Origin: Actinotalea sp. Marseille-Q4924
GTDB taxonomy: Bacteria > Actinomycetota > Actinomycetes > Actinomycetales > Cellulomonadaceae
Length of the DNA: 64,000 nucleotides
Direction: 5' to 3'
NCBI RefSeq assembly: GCF_916618755.1
Contig: NZ_CAKAKB010000001.1
Location: 186,001-250,000, forward strand
This document shows, piece after piece, positions 18,459 through 28,491 of the stretch. Made by a program: the position numbers and the translations under genes. A model generated the notes under the pieces. That model saw only the letters and a list, made by a program, of their open reading frames with translations. It was not told where the DNA came from and made no database searches. Each line of letters opens with the position of its first letter. Within the stretch, counting starts at the first letter, position 1.

Positions 18459-21400
18459 CCCTGCGCGTCGTCCACCGCCCGGCGCGGGTGGTCCGCCCCC
18501 TGCGCGCCCCCGGCCCCGTCGACCTGGCGCCGCCGCCCCAGATGTCCGAGGGCGGCGGGGGTGCCCCGCTGCAGGCCTTGTTCCCGGTGGTCGGCGCCCT
18601 CGGCTCGATGACGATGATGCTCGTCCTGCGGAACAACCCGCTGTTCGTCATGGTCGCGGTGCTCATCCTCGTCATCGCCCTCGTGGGCGGGCTGGGCATG
18701 GCGCTGAGCCAGCGCGGCGCGGCGGCCCGGCAGCGCCGCACCCAGCGCGAGCGGTACCTGGACCACCTGGAGACGGTGCGCGCGGAGCTCCGCGAGGAGG
18801 AGCAGGCCGCCCGGGACGCCGCGCGCGCGGTGCACCCGGACCCCGGTGCGCTGCTGGACGTCGTGCGCGACCCCGCCCGCCGCTGGGAGCGGCGCCGGAC
18901 CGACCCCGACTTCCTGGAGGCCAGGGTCGGCGTCGGCCGCCGGCCCTGGTTCGACCTGCGGCTCCCCGCGGACCCCAACCCGACCCAGCCGTTCGACCCT
19001 GCGATGGCCGCGGAGGCGCGCGCGGTCCGGCGGCGGTTCGCCACGGTGCAGCAGCTGCCGGTGACGGTTCCCCTGGACCGGGCCGGGGAGGTCGCCGTCA
19101 TCGGGCCGCGGGAGCAGGCGCTCGCGGTGGTGCGGGCGATGACGACGCAGGTGGTCGCCCTGCACGCCCCCGACGACGTCCGCCTGGCGGCCGCCTACCC
19201 CACGGCGCGGGCCGCGGACTGGGCGTGGCTCGGCGCGCTCCCGCACCTCGTCGACGACGCCCTGTTCGACGGGCCCGCGGCCGCGCGTCGGGTGGCGCCG
19301 GACCTGGCGCACCTCGTGCGGCTCGTCGGCCCCGACCTCGTCGACCGGGCACAGGCGGCGGCGCGCTCGCGCCGCGGGATGGGCGCGGGGACCGCCGTGC
19401 TCGGTCCGCGGCTCCTGGTCCTCGCGGACGAGCACGGTGGGGTGGCCGGTGCACTCCCGCTGCCCGACGTCGCCGTCGGCGCGGCCGATCTCGGCGTGAC
19501 GGTCGTCCACGTGCTCGCCGACCGGCTGGACGAGCCCTCCGACGTGGCCGTGCGCGTCACGGTCGACACGGCGGGCGCCGTCGTCGTCGAGGACCTGCGG
19601 GCAGCCGGTCCGGGCGCCCGGTCGGTGGACCGGGCGAGCGACGCCACGGAGCCCGTGAGCGGGACGCTCGACGACGTCCCGACGACGCTCGCCGTCGGCC
19701 TGGCGCGCGCGCTCGCCCCGCTGCGGCTCAGCGCCACGGAGGTCGGGGAGGACGCGGCCGGCTCCGCGGTCGGCATCACGGACCTGCTCGGCGTCGCGGA
19801 CGTGCGCGCGATCGACCTCGCGCGGACGTGGCAGCCGCGGTCGTCGCGGGACTTCCTGCGTGTGCCCGTCGGCGTCGACGACACGGGCGCCCCCGTGCTG
19901 CTGGACCTCAAGGAGTCCGCACAGCTCGGCATGGGTCCGCACGGGCTGTGCGTCGGGGCGACCGGCTCGGGCAAGAGCGAGATGCTCCGCACGCTCGTGG
20001 CGGCGCTCGCGATCGCGCACCCGCCCGAGGACCTGTCGATGATCCTCGTCGACTACAAGGGCGGCGCCGCGTTCGCGCCCTTCGCCGCCCTGCCGCACGT
20101 CGCCGGGATCATCGACAACCTCGCCGACGACGCCGGCCTGACGGAGCGGGCGCGGGCGAGCATCGCGGGGGAGGTCGTGCGCCGCCAGCAGGTCCTGCGC
20201 GACGCCGGCAGCTCGCCGTCGATCACGCACTACCGGGAGCTGCTGGCCGCCCGGCCCGAGCTCGAGCCCCTGCCGCACCTGCTGCTCGTCATCGACGAGT
20301 TCGGCGAGCTGCTCACCGCCGACCCGGACTTCGTCGACCTGCTGCTGACCATCGGCCGCATCGGCCGGTCCATCGGGATGCACCTGCTGCTGTCGAGCCA
20401 GCGCATCGAGGCGGGGCGCCTGCGCGGGCTCGACACGTACCTCTCCTACCGGCTGGGCCTGCGCACGTTCTCCGAGGCCGAGAGCTCGGTCGTGCTGGAC
20501 ACGCCCGACGCCTTCCACCTGCCCGCGGTCCCCGGCTACGGCTACCTCAAGGTCGACACGACGGTGTACCAGCGCTTCCGCGCCGGGTACGTCTCCGGGC
20601 CGCTGCGCACCGACGAGGCGCCGGAGCCCGACGCGCAGGTAGACGTGCGCAGGCCACTCCTCCTGCCGGTGCACCACGGCGTCCTGGCGGCCAACGGCCT
20701 CGAGCGGCCGGGTGCGTCGGGGGAGCCCGAGCTGGTGCGCCCCTCGACGGGCCCCTCGACGGTCGACGCGGTCGTGGCCCAGCTCGCGCCGGCGGCGGCG
20801 CCGACCCGGCCGGTGTGGCTCGAGCCCCTGGCCCTGCGCGTGGCGCTGGGCGACGTCCTCGCCGAGCACGAGCGCGCCGCGGGCCGCGTGCGGCACCTCG
20901 CGCCACCGCTGGGGCTGCTCGACGACCCCGCGCGGCAGCGGCAGGAGCCGTGGGTCCTCGACCTGACCCGCGCGGGCGGGCACGTCGCGATCATCGGCGC
21001 CCCGCAGACGGGCCGGACGACGCTGCTGTGGACGCTCACGGCGTCCCTCGCCCTGACCCACACGCCGCAGCAGGTCGCCGTCTACGGGATGGACCTCGCC
21101 GGCGGGGGGCTGGCGCGGATCGAGGGCTTCCCGCACGTCGGTGGGGTGGCGACCCGCAGCAGCCGGGACCGCCTGCGGCGCCTCCTGGAGGAGCTGCACG
21201 GGATGCTCGCGCACCGGGAGCGCGTCTTCGCGGAGCACGGCATCGACTCCCTCGCGCTGCTCCGCTCGCGGCACGCCGCCGGGCAGGTGCCCGAGCTGGC
21301 CGCGGCCGACGTCGTCCTCCTCGTCGACGGCGTCGGGTCGATCCGCACCGACCACGAGGAGCTCGACGAGCCGTTCACCGACCTCCTCCAGCGCGGCGGC

Positions 21401-22867
21401 GGCTTCGGCATCCACGTCGTCGCGGCGATGACCCGGTGGAACGAGCTGCGGATGACCGTCCAGCCGCTCGTCGGCACGCGGGTGGAGCTGCGCCTCAACG
21501 ACCCGACCGACTCGACCATCGCGCGCAAGCTCGCCGCCACGCTGCGCGCCGACCAGCCGGGCCGCGTGCTCACCGACGCCGAGCTGTTCGCCCAGGTCGC
21601 CCTCCCGCTCGTCGGCATCGGCGCCGACGACGCCGCGGCGTCGGCCGAGGAGTCGGTCGGTGCCGCGCTGGAGGGCCTGGCGCGACGGTCCGCCGCCGCG
21701 TGGGGCGGACCCGCCGCACCGCCCATCCGGCTGCTGCCGGAGGAGCTCGACCCGGCGGAGCTGCCCGACCCGCTCGAGGAGCCCGCGCTGGTCCCGATCG
21801 GCCTGCGCCAGGACACCATGGGACCGGCGTTGCTCGACCTCGCGGGCCGCGACCAGCACCTGCTCGTGCTCGGCGACGCCCGGTGCGGCAAGACGACGCT
21901 GCTCCGCGGCATCGTGCAGGGGCTGGTGGACCGGTCCACGCCGGAGGAGCTCGTCGTGGCGCTCTTCGACGCCCGCGGGGGCCTCGCCGACGTCTGCCCC
22001 GAGGACTACCTCGGCGGCCGCGCGACGACCGGCAAGCCGGCGCTCGCGCTCGCCACGGCGATCGCCTCGGAGCTGGAGCGGCGCACGACGACGGGCGCCG
22101 CGCTGTCCGCGGTGGGGCCGCGCGTCGTCGTCGTCGTGGACGACTACGACATCCTCGCCTCCGGTGGTACCGACCCGCTCCGCCCGCTGCTGCCGTACCT
22201 GGCCGCCGCCCGCGACCTGCGCCTCAACGTCGTGCTGACCCGTCCCGTCGCGGGTGCCACCCGAGCGCTCTACGACCCTGTCCTCCAGGCGCTGCGCGAC
22301 ACGGGCGGCAGCGGGCTGCTCATGGCCGGCGAGCGCAGCGAGGGCCAGGTCTTCCCCGGCCTCTACGCCGAGCACCTGCCCGCGGGCAGGGGCACGCTCG
22401 TCCGCCGCGGCGACCGGCCCCGCCTCGTGCAGGTCGCGCACTCCCCGCCGTCCCGGTCGGGGACGTCCCGGTCAGCGAAGGGTCAGCCCGTGCCACGTGA
22501 GATCGTCGTCGTCAGCTCGCGGCCCCCGGACCTGCAGGTCCTCCTGGAGGCGGGCGCGGCCGTCGACCCGGAGCTGGGCCTGCGGACGATGCGCGAGGGC
22601 GCCGTGCACCAGCTCTGCCGTGTCGGGCAGGGGAGCCAGGGCCGTGACGTCGCGGTGCTCTCCGTGTCGCAGCCGCTCGCGGTCGAGAACGCCGCCGAGC
22701 TGCGGCGTCTGCTGCCGGCGACGACCGCCGTCGACGGGCTCACGCCGCCGCTGTGGTGGGTGGAGGCCCTCGCGCCCTGGGGCGAGGCGGGCCGCGTCGG
22801 GGTCCGCGTCGCGCAGGAGCTCGCGCTGCGCCTCGGCGGCGTGTGCGTCGTCCAGGACGGGGAGTGA
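18455..22867 (+). CDS. eccC: Type VII secretion ATPase EccC (fused CaCb form) with C-terminal extension
   Basis: 1470 aa from ATG 18455. Two membrane segments lie at about residues 44-90, followed by three FtsK/SpoIIIE ATPase domains. The P-loops are GATGSGKSEM (about residue 507, intact), GAPQTGRTTLL (Lys replaced by Arg) and GDARCGKTTLL (intact). Walker B regions are LLLVIDEFGELL, VVLLVDGVGSI and VVVVVDDYDIL. It powers export of WXG100-type substrates. EccC normally ends after the third domain (RGDRPRLVQVAHSP here). This protein continues about 125 residues with an extra alpha/beta domain (REIVVVSSRPPDLQVLL, then LWWVEALAPWGEAGRVGV). Confidence 0.92.
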   Translation: MTLRVVHRPARVVRPLRAPGPVDLAPPPQMSEGGGGAPLQALFPVVGALGSMTMMLVLRNNPLFVMVAVLILVIALVGGLGMALSQRGAAARQRRTQRERYLDHLETVRAELREEEQAARDAARAVHPDPGALLDVVRDPARRWERRRTDPDFLEARVGVGRRPWFDLRLPADPNPTQPFDPAMAAEARAVRRRFATVQQLPVTVPLDRAGEVAVIGPREQALAVVRAMTTQVVALHAPDDVRLAAAYPTARAADWAWLGALPHLVDDALFDGPAAARRVAPDLAHLVRLVGPDLVDRAQAAARSRRGMGAGTAVLGPRLLVLADEHGGVAGALPLPDVAVGAADLGVTVVHVLADRLDEPSDVAVRVTVDTAGAVVVEDLRAAGPGARSVDRASDATEPVSGTLDDVPTTLAVGLARALAPLRLSATEVGEDAAGSAVGITDLLGVADVRAIDLARTWQPRSSRDFLRVPVGVDDTGAPVLLDLKESAQLGMGPHGLCVGATGSGKSEMLRTLVAALAIAHPPEDLSMILVDYKGGAAFAPFAALPHVAGIIDNLADDAGLTERARASIAGEVVRRQQVLRDAGSSPSITHYRELLAARPELEPLPHLLLVIDEFGELLTADPDFVDLLLTIGRIGRSIGMHLLLSSQRIEAGRLRGLDTYLSYRLGLRTFSEAESSVVLDTPDAFHLPAVPGYGYLKVDTTVYQRFRAGYVSGPLRTDEAPEPDAQVDVRRPLLLPVHHGVLAANGLERPGASGEPELVRPSTGPSTVDAVVAQLAPAAAPTRPVWLEPLALRVALGDVLAEHERAAGRVRHLAPPLGLLDDPARQRQEPWVLDLTRAGGHVAIIGAPQTGRTTLLWTLTASLALTHTPQQVAVYGMDLAGGGLARIEGFPHVGGVATRSSRDRLRRLLEELHGMLAHRERVFAEHGIDSLALLRSRHAAGQVPELAAADVVLLVDGVGSIRTDHEELDEPFTDLLQRGGGFGIHVVAAMTRWNELRMTVQPLVGTRVELRLNDPTDSTIARKLAATLRADQPGRVLTDAELFAQVALPLVGIGADDAAASAEESVGAALEGLARRSAAAWGGPAAPPIRLLPEELDPAELPDPLEEPALVPIGLRQDTMGPALLDLAGRDQHLLVLGDARCGKTTLLRGIVQGLVDRSTPEELVVALFDARGGLADVCPEDYLGGRATTGKPALALATAIASELERRTTTGAALSAVGPRVVVVVDDYDILASGGTDPLRPLLPYLAAARDLRLNVVLTRPVAGATRALYDPVLQALRDTGGSGLLMAGERSEGQVFPGLYAEHLPAGRGTLVRRGDRPRLVQVAHSPPSRSGTSRSAKGQPVPREIVVVSSRPPDLQVLLEAGAAVDPELGLRTMREGAVHQLCRVGQGSQGRDVAVLSVSQPLAVENAAELRRLLPATTAVDGLTPPLWWVEALAPWGEAGRVGVRVAQELALRLGGVCVVQDGE

Positions 22868-23427
22868 CCGCCGTGCTCGCCGCCCCCGAGGCCGCGCGCT
22901 GGTTGCGCACGCCGGTCCGCGAGGGGACGGGCGTCGCGGTGGTCGGCGTCGCCGGAGGGGTCGGGGTGACGACGGTGACCGCCCTGCTCGCCGTCGTCCT
23001 GCGTGAGTGGGAGCGGGACGGGGACCTCGTCGTGCGGGACGTGGGTCGGGACGGGATCCCGGCCGGCGCGGCGGACGGGCCCGATGTGGTCGTGGTGGTG
23101 GTCTGCGGGGCGACGCGTGCCGGGATCGCGGCGGCCGACGACGCCCTCGGCGACCTCGTCACACGCACCGGTGATGCGCACGCGGCCGGACGCGCCGTCG
23201 TCGTGGCCGTGCCCGTCGCCGGGCGCGGTACCGCGCCGGCCGACCTGCTCGCCGGTCTGAGGGCCGTTCGGCCCGGGACAGCGCTCGTCGTCCTGCCGCG
23301 CAGTCGCGCCCTGGCCGCCGGCGGGCGGCTGCCGACGTCCGCCGAGGACCCGGCCGTGCACGGTCGCGCCGCCGCGCTGGCCGCGGAGGTGGTCCGCGCC
23401 GCGAGGTGGGTCTCGATCAGGACGTGA
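22864..23427 (+). CDS. Second ParA-like P-loop protein of the ESX locus
   Basis: 187 aa from GTG 22864 (GTGA overlap with eccC). VAVVGVAGGVGVTTVTALLA occupies the Walker A position with both lysines missing. DVGRDGIPAGA and VVVVVCGATRAG follow as beta-strand/loop elements of a SIMIBI fold. It is shorter than a normal ParA. Its end overlaps the convergent YdeI-like gene by 11 nt, closing the ESX run. It is probably a structural or regulatory partner of EccC rather than an ATPase. Confidence 0.65.
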   Translation: MTAVLAAPEAARWLRTPVREGTGVAVVGVAGGVGVTTVTALLAVVLREWERDGDLVVRDVGRDGIPAGAADGPDVVVVVVCGATRAGIAAADDALGDLVTRTGDAHAAGRAVVVAVPVAGRGTAPADLLAGLRAVRPGTALVVLPRSRALAAGGRLPTSAEDPAVHGRAAALAAEVVRAARWVSIRT

Positions 23428-24127
23428 CGGGCCGGCCGGGGCCGTCGGCGGGCCGCGCCTTCTGGGGGTACGGGGTCTCGCCCCTCGCGAGCATCTCGAC
23501 GAACTGGCGGATGCGCCGCTCGCGCGTCTCGGGGCGCTTCGCGTCCTCCACCCGGTAGATCAGCGCGTAGCGGTTCGTCGACGTCAGCACGTCGAACCAC
23601 GCCTGGGCGCGGGGGTCCGCCGCGACGGCAGCGGCCAGGTCCTCCGGCACGACGGCGCTCGCCGCGCCCCCGTAGGCGCGGTCCCACCGGCCGTCCTCCT
23701 GCGCCGCGCGGACCTGCGTGCGCCCGGGTTCCCGCATCCGGCCGTCCTGCTCCAGCCGGGCGACGTGGCCGACGTTGCGTGCCGACCAGACGCTGCGCCG
23801 TCGACGGGGCGTCATCCGCTGGTACCGGGTCCCCGCGTCCCGCGCCCGTGCCTGGCCGTCGATCCAGCCGAAGCAGAGCGCGTCGTCGAGGGCGTCCGCG
23901 TAGGTGAGCGTCGTCGTCGTGCCGCCCTTCTTCGTCAGGACGAGCCAGACGCCCGGCGAGGAGTCGTGGTGCGTCTCCAGCCACGCGCGCCAGGCGGCGG
24001 CGTCGGGCAGGAGGAGCTCCGGCAACGCGTCGGGAAGCGTGGAGGGGGGCGGGTCGGCGTCGGGCGGCGTCGGCTCGGTGCCCCCGGCGGGCGGCTCCGG
24101 CGTCTCGGTCTGGCTCACGTCGCTCAT
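23417..24127 (-). CDS. YdeI/OmpD-associated family protein
   Basis: 236 aa from ATG 24127 (GAGGGGC upstream); an in-frame start at 24148 is less well placed. A Pro/Glu/Thr-rich N-terminus precedes the conserved core: AWRAWLETHHDSSPGVWLVL, then YADALDDALCFGWIDGQ, then RYQRMTPRRRRSVWSARN. A C-terminal helical part with ANDTL-like order is replaced by RFVEMLARGETPYPQ. These proteins have been linked to bacteriocin or peptide resistance in other bacteria, but the mechanism is unclear. It is convergent with the ESX locus. Confidence 0.85.
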   Translation of the reverse strand: MSDVSQTETPEPPAGGTEPTPPDADPPPSTLPDALPELLLPDAAAWRAWLETHHDSSPGVWLVLTKKGGTTTTLTYADALDDALCFGWIDGQARARDAGTRYQRMTPRRRRSVWSARNVGHVARLEQDGRMREPGRTQVRAAQEDGRWDRAYGGAASAVVPEDLAAAVAADPRAQAWFDVLTSTNRYALIYRVEDAKRPETRERRIRQFVEMLARGETPYPQKARPADGPGRPVTS

Positions 24128-24244
24128 GGTGCCCCTCGCCACCGACACGCGACACGGCCGCGCGGGGCGGCGTCGTCCGCGGACGGCCTCATGCCGCGGC
24201 TGCCGGGTTCGGCGTGGCGGGCTGTGAGGCGGTCCGCCCGGCGC

Positions 24245-24781
24245 TCAGGCCATGGCGTGCCGCGCCGCCACGCCGGTCGGAGCGAGGCTCGGCGTCGTGC
24301 TGCTCGACGTGACGCGGGCGGCGACGGTCGTGGACCGGGTCGCCTGCCTCTGGACGGAGAACCACACGCAGGTGCCGCCCGACGGGTGGTGCTCGACGCC
24401 CCAGTCGTCCGAGAGCGCCGCGACCAGGACCATGCCGCGACCGGTCACGGCATCGTCCTGGGGTGTCCCCGGCGCGGGCTGCCCGCTGCCCCCGTCGGTC
24501 ACGGCGACCCGGAGCGCGCTGCCGTCGCGGACGACGTTGACGACGACGGGCCCGTCGCCGTGGCGGACCGCGTTCGTGATGATCTCGCTGGCCAGCAGCT
24601 CGAGGACGGCTGCGGCGTCGTCGTCGTCGAGGCCTGACGCCTCCGCCTGCTCGACGGCCCAGCGACGCGCGGGCGCGACCTCGTGGGGGACCGGCTCCAC
24701 CCGCCGCTGCGAGACGTTCACGGGGAGCAGGGGCAGGCGCCGGCGCACCGTGCCGTCCGTGTCGGGTCCGTCGCTACCCAT
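24245..24781 (-). CDS. RsbW-like HATPase_c regulator (anti-sigma kinase family)
   Basis: 178 aa from ATG 24781 (GGGAGGCGAC upstream). It has a single GHKL ATP-binding domain: N box LLASEIITNAVRHG, G1 box VTDGGSGQP, G2 box GRGMVLVAALSDDWGV. Stand-alone domains of this sort in actinobacteria act as anti-sigma or anti-anti-sigma kinases. The partner is not adjacent. A Ser/Thr-rich tail of about 35 residues follows the domain. The sequence GAAGTCGCGTCATGA lies 65-79 nt upstream and also precedes the GGDEF-like gene near 34750. Confidence 0.85.
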   Translation of the reverse strand: MGSDGPDTDGTVRRRLPLLPVNVSQRRVEPVPHEVAPARRWAVEQAEASGLDDDDAAAVLELLASEIITNAVRHGDGPVVVNVVRDGSALRVAVTDGGSGQPAPGTPQDDAVTGRGMVLVAALSDDWGVEHHPSGGTCVWFSVQRQATRSTTVAARVTSSSTTPSLAPTGVAARHAMA

Positions 24782-24878
24782 GTCGCCTCCCCGGTGAGCG
24801 CGGCCTGACGGCAGCGTCACGGACTGAGAGCGTCACCCGCCCGCCTCATGACGCGACTTCCGCCGGGAACTCCTCCGC

Positions 24879-24950
24879 GTCCAACCCGCCACTCCCCGTC
24901 CTGTCCGCACGGCTGGACTGGCGGACCGGACCAGGAGTGGCGGATCGGAC
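24879..24950. repeat. 72-nt four-unit palindrome (copy A), upstream flank of AbiEi-like gene 2
   Basis: Outer arms are GTCCAACCCGCCACT and GTGGCGGATCGGAC; inner arms are GTCCTGTCCGCAC and CTGGCGGACCGGAC. The units are in + + - - order with a 19-nt period, the same as seven other copies here. It ends 107 nt before the start of the AbiEi-like gene 2. Confidence 0.9.
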
Positions 24951-24974
24951 GGGACGGGGCGCGGGGAGCGACCT

Positions 24975-25000
24975 GGGGACGGGACGGGACGGGACGGGGC
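24975..25000 (+). repeat. GGGAC tandem repeats
   Basis: Four consecutive GGGAC units lie within a G-rich leader between palindrome copy A and AbiEi-like gene 2. No coding signal is seen. Confidence 0.7.
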
Positions 25001-25057
25001 GGTGACTCCTGGGGACGACGCGGGCGGGGTCGACCGTCGGGCGGGCACAGTCTGCGG

Positions 25058-26017
25058 ATGCCCCGCCGTCCGAGTTCGTCCCCCGGATCCGCGCCGCCGG
25101 TCCTGCCGGCCGTCCACCGTGCCTGCGACCATCCGCCGAGCGTCGTGCGCGGGCGCGTGCGCGACGGCGGGTGGGCGCGCGTCCAGCCCGGCGCGTACGT
25201 CACCCTGCCGGAGTCCGGCGACGAGCACGCCCGCGCGCAGCACCTCGACCTCGGCCGCGTCGCCGCGGCAGCCGCCCGGCTCTCCACGGATCACGTGATC
25301 AGCCACGCCTCCGCGGCGCTGCTGTGGGGCCTGCCCCTGCTGCGACCGGTCGGCGCGGTGCACCTCACGCAGGGCTGGAGCCCGAACGGGAGGGTGTCGC
25401 GCACCGTCGTCCGGCACACCGGTCCACTGGCTGACGACGAGCGGACCGTGCGCGCCGGGGTTGACGTGACCGGCCTCGAGCGCACGGCGGTCGACTGCGC
25501 GATGACGCTCGGACCCGCCGGCGGGCTGGTCGTCATGGACGCCGCCCTGCACCGCGGCGCCGACCGGGACCTCTGCGCGGAGCTGCTGACGCGACGTCGG
25601 TGGACGCGCGGCGTCCGGACAGCCCGGGCGGTCCTCGCAGCCGCCGACGACGGGGCGGAGTCCCCCGGCGAGACGCTGGCACGGCTCGCGATCCTCCGCC
25701 TCGGACTCGTCCCTCCCGCGACCCAGGTGCCGGTGCGGACGCATCTCGGGGTGATGTGGGGTGACCTGGGCTGGGAGCAGTGGCGGGTGATCGGTGAGTA
25801 CGACGGGGTGGCGAAGTACACCACCGCCGGACCGGCGGCGGAGGCGGTGCTGCGCGAGAAGCGCCGGCAGGAGGCGATGGAGGAGGAGGGGTACGCCGTC
25901 GTCAGGATCGTCAAGGACGACCTGCGCGCGACCTCGTCCCTGGCCGCCCGCCTGCGCCGCCTCCTCCCGCCTGCCGCGTTCACGGCGACGGTCGACCCCT
26001 ATCTGCGCTGGGGCTGA
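25058..26017 (+). CDS. AbiEi-like winged-helix protein with DUF559/Vsr-like domain (paralog 2)
   Basis: 319 aa from ATG 25058. It parallels the protein at 5323-6312 throughout: N-terminal winged-helix region (GGWARVQPGAYVTL), the core SHASAALLWGLPLL, middle segment VDVTGLERTAVDCAM, and C-terminal nuclease-like core WGDLGWEQW, IGEYDGVAKY, EKRRQEAMEEEGYAVVRI. The first strand keeps the Asp, and the second keeps Glu and Asp before Lys, as in PD-(D/E)XK proteins. No toxin partner is present. The flanking repeats differ from those of paralog 1. Function is inferred only from family resemblance. Confidence 0.8.
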   Translation: MPRRPSSSPGSAPPVLPAVHRACDHPPSVVRGRVRDGGWARVQPGAYVTLPESGDEHARAQHLDLGRVAAAAARLSTDHVISHASAALLWGLPLLRPVGAVHLTQGWSPNGRVSRTVVRHTGPLADDERTVRAGVDVTGLERTAVDCAMTLGPAGGLVVMDAALHRGADRDLCAELLTRRRWTRGVRTARAVLAAADDGAESPGETLARLAILRLGLVPPATQVPVRTHLGVMWGDLGWEQWRVIGEYDGVAKYTTAGPAAEAVLREKRRQEAMEEEGYAVVRIVKDDLRATSSLAARLRRLLPPAAFTATVDPYLRWG

Positions 26018-26026
26018 CCCACGCCC

Positions 26027-26098
26027 GTCCAACCCGCATCTCTGCGTCCGATCCGCATGGTGCAGCGTGCGGGCTCAACGCAAGGTGGCGGATCGGAC
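26027..26098. repeat. 72-nt four-unit palindrome (copy B), downstream flank of AbiEi-like gene 2
   Basis: Units are GTCCAACCCGCATCT, GTCCGATCCGCAT, CGTGCGGGCTCAAC and GTGGCGGATCGGAC at the fixed offsets 1, 20, 40 and 59. The left-half arms are more degenerate than in copies E-G. It begins 10 nt after the gene stop. Confidence 0.88.
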
Positions 26099-26314
26099 GG
26101 CTTGTACCGTGCCGAGGTGGTGCTGATCAGGGGGCTCGGACGAAGGCTGACGCCGCGGCAGGGTGGAACACGCCCCCGGCCGCACGTCCCGGCGCCTGTG
26201 GCGAGCATCCTCGCCCGGCACGCGCGTGCCGCCGCCCGGATGAACGACTTCTCCTGGCGCCTCGTCGACGGCGACATCCACGCTCGGTACCCCGGGGCCG
26301 TAGCCCGCTCTCAC
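26099..26314. other. Intergenic stretch between palindromes B and C, no gene seen
   Basis: The 216 nt contain open frames on both strands, but none has a convincing start, codon bias distinct from GC background, or recognisable protein. Nothing functional is identified. Confidence 0.5.
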
Positions 26315-26386
26315 GTCCTGCCCGCCACCTACCGTCCGATCCGCACGGCGCGAGTGGCGGACAGGACGGTAGGTGGCGGATCGGAC
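26315..26386. repeat. 72-nt four-unit palindrome (copy C), upstream of the dnaK promoter
   Basis: Units are GTCCTGCCCGCCACC, GTCCGATCCGCAC, GTGGCGGACAGGAC and GTGGCGGATCGGAC in the standard + + - - order. It lies 55 nt before the first HAIR site of dnaK. Confidence 0.9.
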
Positions 26387-26440
26387 GAGCGCGGAGGCGG
26401 GGGCGAGCGAGCCCCGGGGAATGGGTCCGGGTCGCGGCAA

Positions 26441-26461
26441 GTTGAGTGTGACAGGCTCAAG
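26441..26461 (+). promoter_or_regulatory. HAIR element 1 (HspR operator)
   Basis: GTTGAGT, a 7-nt spacer, then GCTCAAG matches the HAIR consensus CTTGAGT-N7-ACTCAAG except at two positions. HspR encoded at 30427 is the expected repressor. The TTGAGT half could double as a -35 region. Confidence 0.85.
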
Positions 26462-26503
26462 TTCGCACCGATCGGCTTGCATCCGTCCTCGCTGGGGCGC
26501 AGA

Positions 26504-26524
26504 CTTGAGCGCAGCAGGCTCAGA
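26504..26524 (+). promoter_or_regulatory. HAIR element 2 (HspR operator)
   Basis: CTTGAGC, a 7-nt spacer, then GCTCAGA is a second HAIR-type inverted repeat, 63 nt (six helical turns) from the first and 84 nt before the dnaK start. Confidence 0.78.
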
Positions 26525-26607
26525 CTTGGCCCCGCGGACGCGAAGCACCACCACGCGGCCCGCGCGGCCCACCCCACGCAGCACCACTACAGGGAGAGGC
26601 ATCACCC

Positions 26608-28487
<1,880 letters not shown>

Positions 28488-28491
<4 letters not shown>

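Larger units (their letters stand above)
24879..26098 (+). mobile_element. Second palindrome-bounded AbiEi/DUF559-like element
   Basis: A 1220-nt unit has a 72-nt palindrome (24879-24950), a 107-nt leader, the gene (25058-26017), 9 nt, and a 72-nt palindrome (26027-26098). This mirrors the 1236-nt unit at 5260-6495 in layout and size although the repeat units differ. Mobility is inferred and no duplication of target sequence was recognised. Confidence 0.45.

Noticed and set aside
13525-22441. Very long minus-strand open frames (1239 and 1667 codons) opposite the ESX genes
   Set aside because: They are mirror frames of high-GC coding sequence on the plus strand, with Arg/Gly/Asp-rich translations and no domains.
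26099-26314. Possible small gene between palindromes B and C
   Set aside because: Open frames exist on both strands but lack a ribosome site, conservation pattern or recognisable protein.
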